NCBI GenBank assembly: GCA_029204225.1
Contig: CM055107.1
Span: forward strand, 17,208,809 to 17,272,808
Direction of reading: 5' to 3'
DNA: 64,000 nucleotides
Source of the DNA: Diphasiastrum complanatum
Taxonomy: Eukaryota; Streptophyta; Lycopodiopsida; Lycopodiales; Lycopodiaceae
The stretch's first letter is position 1; every line of letters begins with the position of its first letter. This document shows, piece after piece, positions 43,400 through 53,080 of the stretch. Both the position numbers and the translations under genes were made by a program. Under the pieces are notes generated by a model, which saw only the letters and a program-made list of their open reading frames with translations, ran no database searches and was not told the DNA's origin.

Positions 43400-45353
43400 T
43401 GGATGAGGCAGCTTGGGTAACTATGATTGGAATTGTAGATCCAATTGTCATAGATTGCCCTTGTGAGGAATCAGAGGCGAGGGTAGTAGCAGAGGCTAGG
43501 GGTACAGGTAGTTCAGAGCGAGTTGCGGTAAAGAGAATATGCACAGCTGACGCTGGTGGCTGAGTGTAACGATGAGATGCGGAAGGCGACGGGGGCATGA
43601 CAATCTCACTACATACTCTATGATGACTCTGGGAGTTAAATACTTGGTGGGATGATTCAGTTGGGGCTACTTCATAGGTGGCTAGCACTGAATCAGCATG
43701 AAACCCGTGGACCATATTTTCCAAGTGCGAGATGGCCAAGGAGGACAAAAGAGACCCAATAGCTAACTACTATTTAGTATTACTCTTAATAGCTCTCTTC
43801 AACTCTCCGAAAATTATCTTGAACCAATCATGAGGTTGCGGTCCCCTTATCTAGCTCATAGTTAGATTCTACCAAGCAGTGGAGGATCTGGGAAGAGATC
43901 ATTTCCTTCCTAAGTTCTTAACCATCAAGAAGTTGTTGAGAAGCTGGGCGGCAGCATGGAGGATGGGATCACGGATGGCTTCCAGTAGATAGCCATCATG
44001 AAAGTATATCAAAAAGTTGTTTGAAAGTTTCAGGAAAATTCAGTCGTAGAAAAAATTTGCAAGAGCTTTGCTAGCACAAGTGAGAAATGAAATTGAAATC
44101 AGTCCTTTTATAGGCTAATTTTGAGCGTTTATTAGGCAAAGTACTAGTTTGGCTAATCAATTCTGAACAAAAAAATTGCAAGCATGTTCAATACTATAAA
44201 AAGAAGCTTCTAGAATTCTCGACGAAGGCTCTTGACCAATGGTGTAGGTTCTGTAGGTCTGGCGAGGGTTCTTGGCGAGGGTTTTAGCCCTCGCCTAAGT
44301 GCATCCTTAATGAAATTTTTCCAGGGACTGAACTTATGTCCAACATAATTTTGGATTTTGAATCCATCTGTCAGATCGGCGAAGGTTCATAATGAGTGTA
44401 GCATGCTCGGCAAAGCTTTTCAAAGTGAAATATCTCTAAACTCTTGTCTAGCTTCAAAATAGATACTTACTATGCAAACCAACCTTTGCCCAACTCAATA
44501 TAGATAAATCTAAATTGGATGTATGATCTATGAAAATTCACACATGTGAGAATGCCCTAATGTGTGAGAATGATCTCCTAAGAAAAGCATATGCACTTTA
44601 GATCAACACTAGATTGAAATCCAAGATCTATGTCAAAATCTAAGGCAAAGAGGCAAAGATAGATGCATAGATTGATAACCAAAGTAGTTTCACACGTGGG
44701 AACTGTACTTCATGCAAAAACTAAGTCCCAACACAAAACTTGATCGCACTCAAATTGACTCAAAAACTCAATTACATAATGTTTGGTAAATAGAGTACAT
44801 ATAAAACTCGTGGAGATCCATGCTTACATCCTATTGGACCCCTAGTCCTAGCCTCTCTAATCCTATTGGATGAGTGATGCATCCATCTTGCAATTCTATT
44901 GGACCCTTCATATGGATTTCTCAATTGTGATTGGACCCTTTGACCTTTGCCAACACTTTGACTTGATCACTCATCAAATTACATCAACACAAGTGTCACA
45001 AGCTAACTAGCTCGAGTTTGCATCATAAACTACTTTTGGCCAAATTGTGGCTGTACATGTGGAATTGGCCATTATGTAAGTGCTAATTGAATTTCTCTTT
45101 CAATCAGAGTTTTCTGTAGTCAGTGTTATCACGCTCAGCAAGCTGAAGTTATTACTTCAAGCTATTGTACCTACTGTTGATATTAATCAGAGTGCAATTT
45201 TTGTCTCACTACTGCGTCGTTCATTTGTGCATTCTATATGAATTCTTCTATTTGAATATTTCTGCTGCTAACTATTGCGTTTCCGTTCCTACACACCGTA
45301 CTCAAATCCTTGAGCTTCCACTACCGCTCACGCCCACATGCGATTTTATGACA
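43400..45353. other. Mostly unassigned; copia LTR at the right end
   Basis: 43400-43750 holds a 132-codon minus frame with no recognised domain. 44000-44450 has CCTCGCC-rich words like the gypsy leader at 30 kb. The last about 300 bp up to TATGACA at 45353 are probably the 5' LTR of the copia whose primer-binding site follows; its left end is unclear. Confidence 0.45.
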
Positions 45354-45365
45354 TGGTATCAGAGC
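45354..45365 (+). other. Primer-binding site
   Basis: TGGTATCAGAGC, perfect copia site. Confidence 0.92.
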
Positions 45366-45416
45366 GGGCATTTTAGTAATCTGCATTTCTTTTGTGGATT
45401 ATCAGTCATCATCTAG

Positions 45417-46330
45417 TTCATCTCTCATTGACAAACTCGATGGAGATAACTACCATCTCTAGAAATTCAAGATGAAGGTTATACTTCTAGCCAAAGAACT
45501 ATGGGACATCGTTGATGGCACAAAGCTCAAACCAGAAGGTGATGCAGCCGTCATCACCAAGTGGGGACTGAGAGATGGCAAAGCATTTGCCATGATCACC
45601 CTCAACATCAAGGATACTCAGATCAGTCACATACGTGTTGTTCAGACTGCCAAGGATGCATGAGACATCCTAGCAATTCTCTATGACATCAGGGACGTTA
45701 TGTCCAAGCTTCATCTGAGGAAGAAATTTTTCATCCTTAGAATGTCTGATGCAAATAGTGTTTCGAGCCACCTCAACACCTTTAAAAATCTTATGGAGGA
45801 GATGACTGCAACCGACTCAGTCATAGAAGATTCCAATGCACTCATGACTCTATTATCGAGTCTACCTGAAGCCTACAAAAACTAGGTAATGGCAATTTCT
45901 ATCCAGGAGTACCTCACTCTATCAAGAGTAATTTCATTGTTCCTACAAGAGGAGATCAGAAGATCAACATCCTCCTCAGGCTCAAGATCGGATCCTCAAG
46001 CTCTATATTCAAAAAATTAGAAGTTCAGATCCAAGAGGTCTACACAATCAGACCATCTTGACAACAAGAGCAACATGCAACGACTTGTATCAAACTCACC
46101 ATCAACTTCAGAGTCTTCATCCTTCTAGTCAAGACAATCTATTCTGTAAGTACTGTAAGAGGACTAGTCACCTTATCAAGGATTGTAGAATGCTGCAATA
46201 CAACAACGAAAGAAAGCAACAGTTTCAACAACAAGCAAATGTTGCTTCCACCAGTCACTCAATACAGCAATAGGAGGAAGATGAAGCTGCCTTCTTGACC
46301 AAAGTCGAAGAACAACAAGATATCGATTGT
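45417..46330 (+). pseudogene. Ty1/copia gag
   Basis: SLIDKLDGDNYHL followed by a stop and then KFKMKVILLAKELWDIVDGT, the usual gag N-terminus. It continues as AFAMITLNIKDTQISHI, then after another stop MSKLHLRKKFFILRMSDANS and NALMTLLSSLPEAYKN, and ends with a CCHC knuckle (CKYCKRTSHLIKDC near 46145-46185). TAG and TGA stops interrupt it at least four times. It is cut at about 46330, where a minus-strand gypsy RT begins. Confidence 0.9.
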
Positions 46331-46948
46331 GGATGCATTAATTTTTCTATAGTCAACACATATCCTTAATTTACCATTCTTCTTGGGTACAATGACTATA
46401 GGGGATACCCACTCACTAGTGGGTACTTCATATATGAAACCCACATCTAATAGCTTTTGTATTTCTTCTTTTACTAATAATGAATATTTTGGATTAAGCC
46501 TGTAAGGTCTTTGCCTTATCGGTTGCGTGTCGGGTAGTAATTCTATTTTATGTGTACATATGCTTGGGGGATTCCTTTTAAATCTTTATAATTCCAAGCA
46601 AATATGTCACTGTATTCCCGTAATAAATCTTGTAACTGAATTCTATCATTGTAGGACAATTGAGCACCAATGGAAACAAATTTCTCCTCCCCTCCTTTTT
46701 AAATTAACTTTAATAGTAGCTAGAGCTCGGGAGTATTGTCCTTCTAGAGGATCCATAGGATTTTGAATATAACTTCTAATATGGGCAAGTCTTGTAGCTA
46801 TCTCTACATCCTCTGCTGCATACTTTTGAGAGAAAGGTGGATATTGAGATATTTCTCTTTCTAGATGTTGATCATTTCTCTGTTTAACTCTTCTTTCCTT
46901 ATCTTCAATATCTAGTTCATTACACCACCATATTACATTGTACATCAA
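46331..46948 (-). pseudogene. Ty3/gypsy RT N-terminus and linker
   Basis: The minus strand reads a linker (AEDVEIATRLAHIRSYIQNP, PLEGQYSRALATIKVNLKRR), then LLREYSDIFAWNYKDLKGIP, a frameshift, RQRPYRLNPKYSLLVKEEIQ and VGFIYEVPTSEWVSPIVIVP followed by KKNGKLRICVDYRKINAST. These are the fingers and first RT motifs of plant gypsy elements. It stops at about 46331 before the YxDD region. Confidence 0.92.
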
Positions 46949-47174
46949 TAGTGTAATTTGTACTAGATATTAGCCAATCAATTAATTCCATATCACTTTC
47001 TATTTCCTCGCATACTCCTCCATCAATTTTTAATGATGAATTTAATACGTATGGATCAATTTCTATGGGTGTTTCTTCTTTTATTGCTTTGTTTTGATTA
47101 ACTTTTGTTTCTCGTGATATAAAGCCAATTTGAGGATCACTAGTTTGGTAATCACTAGTAGTTCTAGATGAAGT

Positions 47175-47627
47175 CTAGTTTGTAGTGTCATTTTTATTTT
47201 CAGAGGAAATATCAGATTCTAGCCCAGATCTTCCAATTAAGCTAGAACTAGTGGTCATTTTCACTTTAACAGTTTTCCCTGTTTTTGTCTGTATTATCAA
47301 AGTATCTTTATCCCAGTCATGAGATACTTTAGCTTGTTTCAACCATGGCCTTCCTAGGAGAAGTGGATATGGAGTATTAATAGAATGCATTTTAATAACC
47401 ACATAATCTACTTCATACTTCTCTCCTGCTATACAAGTTTCAACTTTTCTTGCAATACCTAGAGGTTTTACCTTTCTGTGATCTGCCATTCTTATAATAA
47501 AAGGTGCATTTTCCAGATTGTCTATCCCAACTTTCATTTGGATTTCCTCTGGCATAATATTTACTCCAGATCCTCCATCTATGAAAACTCCCTTTATATA
47601 ATAATCGTTCACATCAGCATCTATCAT
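47175..47627 (-). CDS. Gypsy aspartic protease (150 aa open)
   Basis: GVFIDGGSGVNIMPEEIQMK contains the active-site region (D-G-G in place of D-S/T-G), followed by PFIIRMADHRKVKPLGIARK and the C-terminal PYPLLLGRPWLKQAKVSHDW, typical of plant gypsy retropepsins. It would cleave the gag-pol polyprotein. It is in line with gag upstream and RT downstream on the same strand, with frame changes between them. Confidence 0.9.
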   Translation of the reverse strand: MIDADVNDYYIKGVFIDGGSGVNIMPEEIQMKVGIDNLENAPFIIRMADHRKVKPLGIARKVETCIAGEKYEVDYVVIKMHSINTPYPLLLGRPWLKQAKVSHDWDKDTLIIQTKTGKTVKVKMTTSSSLIGRSGLESDISSENKNDTTN

Positions 47628-47694
47628 AGGATTAAGGAGATCTGTAGTAATATTATGAGAATGGATTTCATAAGAAATTTTCTTTGTGAGAGAT

Positions 47695-49807
47695 TTATAA
47701 AAAGCTTTTTTGCATTCTGGTAATATTTGTATTAACTGTTATGTTGGATATCATAGAGCCTAGATCTTTAATTATATCATAGTATTCCACTCCTTTTGAT
47801 ATACCTAGTCTCTTTTTACCCTTGTTTCTTGAGTGATTTATTATTGGATTTGGTGGCTTTTGAAATGCCATGAAGGGAGATTCTCTTTCCATCTCATTCA
47901 TTGCTTCCTCATGAACTTCTCTATCTGCATCTCTGCTAGAATATATTGCTTCATATATAAGTGGCTTATCTACATTCTTCTTATGTTCTATCGTCGATAA
48001 TCCCATGCTCTCATTTATCATAGGAGATATAGGATTAGCAATAGCTTGTGCTCTAGTAATAGCTCCAACCATAATGTCATTCTCCTGAGGATTGGAAATA
48101 GCTTCTACTTGAATTAAGTTGGTACTAGAAGCTTCCAATTTTCCCTTTTGTTTTACATTTTTTGGACAATTTTTTTGGAAATGTTCTCCACCACAATTTT
48201 TACATATATATTTAAAATATGCATTCTTAGGGTTTGGACATTCATTTGCCATATGCCCCATCCCTTGGCATCAATAACATTGTATGTTATTTTTAACTGG
48301 ATAAGATCTTTTGTTTGAATTATTTCCATTATTATAATTCTTTCTATAATGTTCTTGGCTAGATTGTGGTTGTCCATATGATGATATTGGCATTTGTGGC
48401 TGAGAATGAGTCAAATAGAGCGGATAATAAGGAAGTCCATTATATGGTGGTGTATAATTCATATTTTGTATAGACGATCCATTATAAAAAGCTGGTGTAG
48501 GTAACACAACATGAGGATAATTTTGTCCATGATTATATTCAGGATTTACATTAGCCACTAGAGGATTTCTTAATTTACCTCCTTGTCCGTTTTTGTTATA
48601 ATAGCATTCTGTAGAATTATGATTTGATCTTTTACAAATTTCACAAAATTTTGAGGTCAAAGGCATATTCATTGGTAATGGTGGAGGTATAGAAGGTGGT
48701 GGATACAATTGTTGTTGATAAGGACAATTATTGGCGATATGTCCACTGCCTCTATAGTTAGTACACCATACTCCTAGTCTTTGAGGTTCATCATGTCCTT
48801 TTATATTGAGCTCACTAATTTTTTGACTGACCGTGTTTAATAATTCATCTTTCACTTGCCTTAATGAATTCCTTAATACTTCCTCAAAATTATTTCCTCT
48901 ATTCTTATCTTCACTTGATCCTTTATTAAAATTTGGATTATCTTCTAAAGATACATCCACCCATGCTTTTTCTCTTGTTTTAGAGGCCTCATTCTCCCAT
49001 AACTTTAGTAGCATGTTCCAAGGCTATAGCTCTTGAAACTGCATCTTCAAATGTTTTTGGTGATTCAGAAGTGAGAACATATGCCATCTCATAGGGTAAT
49101 CCAGGTACAAACCAAGCTATGAAAAATTCCTCTCTAGGAAGTTCTGGTAGCTTTTTGGCCAAAGATTGTATTCGACTCACAAAATCTTTAACAGTTTCCT
49201 TTTCTCTCATCTTGATTTGACTTAACTGTCTTATAATTTGATTAGCATAGTTGATTTGTCTGTATCTATCCAAAAAATTGGTTTTCAATTTATCCCAAGT
49301 AGATATTTTACTATAATTCAGCTGTGAATACCATTCTAGAGCTGACCCCTCTAAAGTAGCGGAAAACAGTCTAAACGTATCTTCATCATCATCTTCTAAA
49401 TGTGCTCGACACACATTCATGAATCTGTGAATATGTAAATCTGCATCCTCATCTTCTCTTCCTTTAAAAATTGGAAGGATTGCATGAGTCCTCCCATTTT
49501 TATTTCTTCATGTGTTTCTTCCAGTTTTAGATGAGTATGATAAACTACTTGTATTATTCTTGTCATTTGTGTTATTTGATAATTCTTCCTCCATTGTTTT
49601 TGAGTTTTCTATGATCTTATTTGAATCCTTTATTGATGATGTCTTATCTGGTGAGAATTCTCTTTCTTTTGTTATTGGTTCACTTATGCTGTTTATAATT
49701 TCTCTAGTTTCTCTAGCTAGCTTCTCAAATATTTCTTTTCTCCAAGCTCTTTCTTGAGCTCTTCGATCTCTCTCTTCTCTTTGTTTGTCAAACTGAGCAT
49801 CACTCAT
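47695..49807 (-). pseudogene. Gypsy gag with four zinc knuckles
   Basis: Starts MSDAQFDKQREERDRRAQER at 49807 with a charged N-terminus, a TGA at about 49507, then the same frame with FRLFSATLEGSALEWYSQLN, DKLKTNFLDRYRQI and REEFFIAWFVPGLPYEMAYV, a retrotransposon gag capsid domain. A one-base shift near 49000 leads into the nucleocapsid part. This has CTNYRGSGHIANNC (second Cys replaced), CEICKRSNHNSTEC, CY-stop-CQGMGHMANEC (TGA, likely from CGA) and CKNCGGEHFQKNC. The rest to 47695 is a linker (ITRAQAIANPISPMINESMG). Only three lesions over 2.1 kb, so it is fairly young. Confidence 0.92.
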
Positions 49808-50382
49808 TCAAGACATTCATGTGGTTTACTTTGAGTGACTTCCCGTCTACTTCAAAATAACACCTCAAGGTTAGGATGGTGGGGCTAGGCTTCACACCTA
49901 CACCTCTCTGTCCAATATTATACCTTAATCAGCATCACTGATTACTAGTTTCTGCTCTACTCAATCATCATAACAAAGCTCCTTCCAAGAATTCACCAAT
50001 ATTATCACTTAATATCATTCATCCAACATCATCAAAACATTTTTATCATAGTATAGTCAATTTTAAAAATTCCAACTTTTTTGTTCATTGACTTAACTAA
50101 TGTTTATAGATTGTAACTATTAAATTCCTGAGATTCCGAAGTATGCCAAGTACCTAACATGTATATTTGAGCTATTATGCGGAAAGTTCCTATTTCAAAA
50201 AAAAGGTAAGTTTTAGATCAAACTCTCTTGGATCACCAAGATGCATAGAATTAGCTCTTATATTAAATAACTCCTGAGAATAAAAAGAGATTTTTGTTGA
50301 AGGAAAGCATATTCTCAAGTAAAGTCGTAATGGTCTATGGGTTGAAGTCATTCATCACAAGCAATCTCTAACATAGAGATCT
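49808..50382 (-). other. Spacer between small ORFs and gag
   Basis: AT-rich and non-coding. I could not find an LTR end or a primer-binding site here. Confidence 0.45.
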
Positions 50383-50706
50383 TTAATCATCATCTATATA
50401 GATATCATTCAAAATATCTATCAATATATTTCCCGCAATCTCCATAGATCGAACAAGATTGTTAAATGAATGTTGTTCTTGTTCTCCCCAATAGAAGTAT
50501 TCGCTATTACCCAACTCACTCAATGATTCTATTATTTCAGGGTAAGATGGTATAAATCTACTCCATCCCTCTATTAAGGATAAAATGCCTTGTACTCCTT
50601 GAATAGTGGTCGGAGTAGGCCAACTCTGAGAGAAAGCTTGATTAGTTTCAACTATAGGTTGAATTGTTTCTATATTGTTCAAGGATGGTATATAAGGTAA
50701 TCCCAT
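50383..50706 (-). CDS. Small ORF: free-standing RT-tether-like domain (107 aa)
   Basis: Start MGLPYIPSLNNIETIQPIVE. Residues about 29-90 (SWPTPTTIQGVQGILSLIEG, WSRFIPSYPEIIESLSEL, YFYWGEQEQHSFNNLVRSM) match the segment that joins RT to RNase H in gypsy pol, where one expects WPTPxTxxxVQxFLGL, YRRFIPxY and FxWGxEQxxAF. The sequence is intact, yet no RT precedes it and no RNase H follows; it ends in an acidic tail (IYIDDD). It is the last of six same-strand ORFs ahead of gag. Function unknown. Confidence 0.65.
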   Translation of the reverse strand: MGLPYIPSLNNIETIQPIVETNQAFSQSWPTPTTIQGVQGILSLIEGWSRFIPSYPEIIESLSELGNSEYFYWGEQEQHSFNNLVRSMEIAGNILIDILNDIYIDDD

Positions 50707-50748
50707 ACTATCGTCATATATCTTCTGTAATAAACACTTATATTGCTT

Positions 50749-51024
50749 CTATAGATGTTCTGGGGCCTTGATAGAATAACTTCCACTGGGTAAACTTTCC
50801 TCTATGGTTTCACTAATTTCAGAGTCTACTGTGGCCCAACATATGCCATTCAGGGTATATTCTATATTTAAATATATATGATCAATTAAACTCAATTCAT
50901 ATAATGTTGTTAGAAACTCTAATATTACTTTTCTTTGAGATTCAGACTTTATCCAAAATTGATAACAATCTATAGTTATAGTAACAAGATAATTGTCTCT
51001 CTCTCTATTTATTAGTCCTGGCAT
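50749..51024 (-). CDS. Small ORF, paralogue A (91 aa), function unknown
   Basis: Start MPGLINRERDNYLVTITIDC. The body (FWIKSESQRKVILEFLTTLY, DHIYLNIEYTLNGICWATVD, SEISETIEESLPSGSYS) aligns over its length with the ORF at 52081-52332. Shared positions include C(W/Y)xxW, ES(D/Q)R, NxxYTxxGxxW, VDSE and LxSGSYS. I know no family. An intact frame of this size in decayed DNA, next to a paralogue, suggests a real accessory gene of the element. Confidence 0.6.
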   Translation of the reverse strand: MPGLINRERDNYLVTITIDCYQFWIKSESQRKVILEFLTTLYELSLIDHIYLNIEYTLNGICWATVDSEISETIEESLPSGSYSIKAPEHL

Positions 51025-51039
51025 TTTTAATTACTTTCA

Positions 51040-51339
51040 CTATCTTGTAACAGGTTTAGATTCACTTTGTTTCCAATTTTGTCGATAAGAATGCCAAATT
51101 CCCTTGATTAATACTTCATATTTCCTTACTAAGTTTCCTTGAGTATTGGTTTGAGTTACTCTTATTTCACCTATTCCATGTGAGGTTTCCTTAGGAGATT
51201 CATACCATATACAGTTTCATCTATACAATACCTCACAAGGTCTACTCCACTCGGGATGTTCATGATATGGAATTTTAGATTCGTCAATTTTCTCTTCCTT
51301 TTGATATATTTTAAGTCGTTTCTTTAACACAAATTTCAT
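51040..51339 (-). pseudogene. Small ORF, 99 codons with one TGA, function unknown
   Basis: A frame from ATG 51339 to TAG 51040: MKFVLKKRLKIYQKEEKIDE, KIPYHEHPEWSRPCEVLYR, TGA, NCIWYESPKETSHGIGEIRV, YEVLIKGIWHSYRQNWKQSE. The TGA could come from CGA by one C-to-T change. It fills the gap between the 205-aa ORF and paralogue A, so the coding cluster is nearly continuous. Basic and Trp-containing; no family recognised. Confidence 0.55.
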
Positions 51340-51368
51340 ATTCCAACATCATATAGATATATAAGTAA

Positions 51369-51986
51369 TTAATATGGCTTTACATAATTAAAATTTATTC
51401 CTCCCATAAATTTACAAATATGCCTACGATACTTACGGGGCACACATTTATAAGGGGGAGTTAGAAATAGCCATACTGGCCGTATCAATCTAACATAGTC
51501 TATTATGTTTTTCTCTTCAACAATTTGATAAGTTCTCCATACTAGATGAAGATAGACGCAATTTACTTTAAGCTTGTCCACAAAACCAGTGCCTATAAAA
51601 AAAAAAGATAACGCAGATCTTCCTGCTTGATCATAAGGATATGCATATCTGTATAAATCTACTATTGTTGTTTTATTTAACAGATTAGCTTCCCATCCAT
51701 AATCGTTGGTTTTAGTATAATAATCTTCTCTATAGGGAATAGGTGGTACCAAGGAGATATAAGAAAGACTATATGGTGGTTCTGTAGGATAAACAGTATA
51801 TCTCACTCCTGTAATGGCATGTAATAAGTAGTACTTAAAACCCTCAGGTAGATTGGTAATATTTTCACGAAGGTTATACCACCAACATAATTCTATTTCA
51901 TAAGGAAATAAGACACTAAGAATCCACTCTAAATCATAATGGTACAAATCACCTTCCCTTCTAGAATGCAGACTATCATTGATCAT
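51369..51986 (-). CDS. ORF of 205 aa in accessory cluster, function unknown
   Basis: Start MINDSLHSRREGDLYHYDLE. Rich in Tyr, Trp, Leu and Pro (WILSVLFPYEIELCWWYNLR, LSYISLVPPIPYREDYY, CVYLHLVWRTYQIVEEKN), with a basic C-terminus (CVPRKYRRHICKFMGG). I see no signal peptide and no clear membrane segment, though LSFFFIGTGF is hydrophobic. No stop over 618 bp of AT-rich DNA makes chance unlikely. It lies on the same strand between the two paralogous small ORFs. Confidence 0.6.
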   Translation of the reverse strand: MINDSLHSRREGDLYHYDLEWILSVLFPYEIELCWWYNLRENITNLPEGFKYYLLHAITGVRYTVYPTEPPYSLSYISLVPPIPYREDYYTKTNDYGWEANLLNKTTIVDLYRYAYPYDQAGRSALSFFFIGTGFVDKLKVNCVYLHLVWRTYQIVEEKNIIDYVRLIRPVWLFLTPPYKCVPRKYRRHICKFMGGINFNYVKPY

Positions 51987-52080
51987 CTTTAGTAGTATTA
52001 TTCATTATGGACGAAGGTCAGACGGGTATCTTGTATTCTGTCTTCTATAAATATCACTCTTAGTATACCTTGTAGATACT

Positions 52081-52332
52081 CTAAGTGATACTAGAGTAAC
52101 TTCCACTAAGTAGATTATCTTCTATTTCTTCTCTTACCTCAGAGTCTACAAGAACCCAAGATTGTCCATCTATTGTATAGGTAGTATTGAGACATATGTG
52201 GATTATGGATTCTTGGTTATATAATTCTGATATATATGATAGTATTGATTGCCGATCAGATTCAGGAATTTGCCAAATATTCCAACAATGTATAGTCACT
52301 ATTATACCCTCATCAGTGAATGCTATCTCCAT
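52081..52332 (-). CDS. Small ORF, paralogue B (83 aa), function unknown
   Basis: Start MEIAFTDEGIIVTIHCWNIW, then PESDRQSILSYISELYNQES, HICLNTTYTIDGQSWVLVDS and EVREEIEDNLLSGSYSS. It aligns with 50749-51024 throughout, so the two arose by duplication. Predicted alternation of strand and helix suggests a small globular alpha/beta domain (inference only). Confidence 0.6.
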   Translation of the reverse strand: MEIAFTDEGIIVTIHCWNIWQIPESDRQSILSYISELYNQESIIHICLNTTYTIDGQSWVLVDSEVREEIEDNLLSGSYSSIT

Positions 52333-52526
52333 TCATGATTTGTATAATTTTTAATTGTAATATGAATGGATGACCTAGATTTATTTCACTTTAACTAGAG
52401 TATTCATATGCATCTCAATACTGATTGTTTTCAATCATATTGTACATTATCAAGCAAAGTCAATATTGAACATGGACCTATATAATCATGTATTATATGT
52501 TTCTTCACAAAGGGTTAAATAATACA

Positions 52527-52736
52527 CTAGTTATAGATCTTATATATAATCTCTAGGTACTCTATGACTTTTTGAAAGAACGGACATGTAGGATATTCTG
52601 GATAAGTTAAATATTCGACTAATATATCCAACAATTCTCGTTCTAATTTAGAGTCTCTTAGCAAGGATAGCTTTCCTATAACCACCACTGCTCTAAGTCT
52701 CCAATTATGAACAGTTAGGACTGAAGGCACCTCCAT
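52527..52736 (-). CDS. Small ORF (69 aa), function unknown
   Basis: MEVPSVLTVHNWRLRAVVVI, GKLSLLRDSKLERELLDILV, EYPTCPFFQKVIEYLEIIYK. Mostly helical-looking, no family recognised. The first ORF of the cluster, beginning about 65 bp after a gypsy RT-tether remnant. Short enough that chance cannot be excluded. Confidence 0.4.
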   Translation of the reverse strand: MEVPSVLTVHNWRLRAVVVIGKLSLLRDSKLERELLDILVEYLTYPEYPTCPFFQKVIEYLEIIYKIYN

Positions 52737-52800
52737 GTTTAAATGATACTTTTTTATCCATAAAGGACTTTTTGTTTTTTTTCTTTCTGTATCTTATGAT

Positions 52801-53080
52801 CTGTCTTGATTCATAATAACATCAAACAATAATTGAGATCTTGAAAGGATTTCTCTTCTATAGATGTCCAATTAAAAGTAATGTCTTTCTTAAGAAGATT
52901 ATATAAGGGTGTAGATATTTGATCATAATTCTGTATAAATCTTCTATAGTAACCTCATAATCCTAGAAACACTCTTACTTCATGAACATCTTTTATAGAA
53001 AAAAGATTCATCTTTATCTTATTGAACTATTCATCTTTGAATTCTTCTTTCAGTCACTCCAAATGATTATCATTTAAGCA
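52801..53080 (-). pseudogene. Gypsy RT-tether remnant
   Basis: The minus strand reads NLFSIKDVHEVRVFLGL, TGA, GYYRRFIQNYDQISTPLYNL and FNWTSIEEKSFQDL, the segment between RT and RNase H of a gypsy pol. RNase H does not follow; the small-ORF cluster starts instead. Confidence 0.8.

Noticed and set aside
46331-53080. Endogenous pararetrovirus (caulimovirid) instead of a gypsy element
   Set aside because: A small-ORF cluster plus zinc knuckles and RT suggested it, but the gag capsid domain (LEGSALEWY), the IDGGSGVNIM protease and the RT linker are those of plant Ty3/gypsy elements, and no movement protein was recognised.
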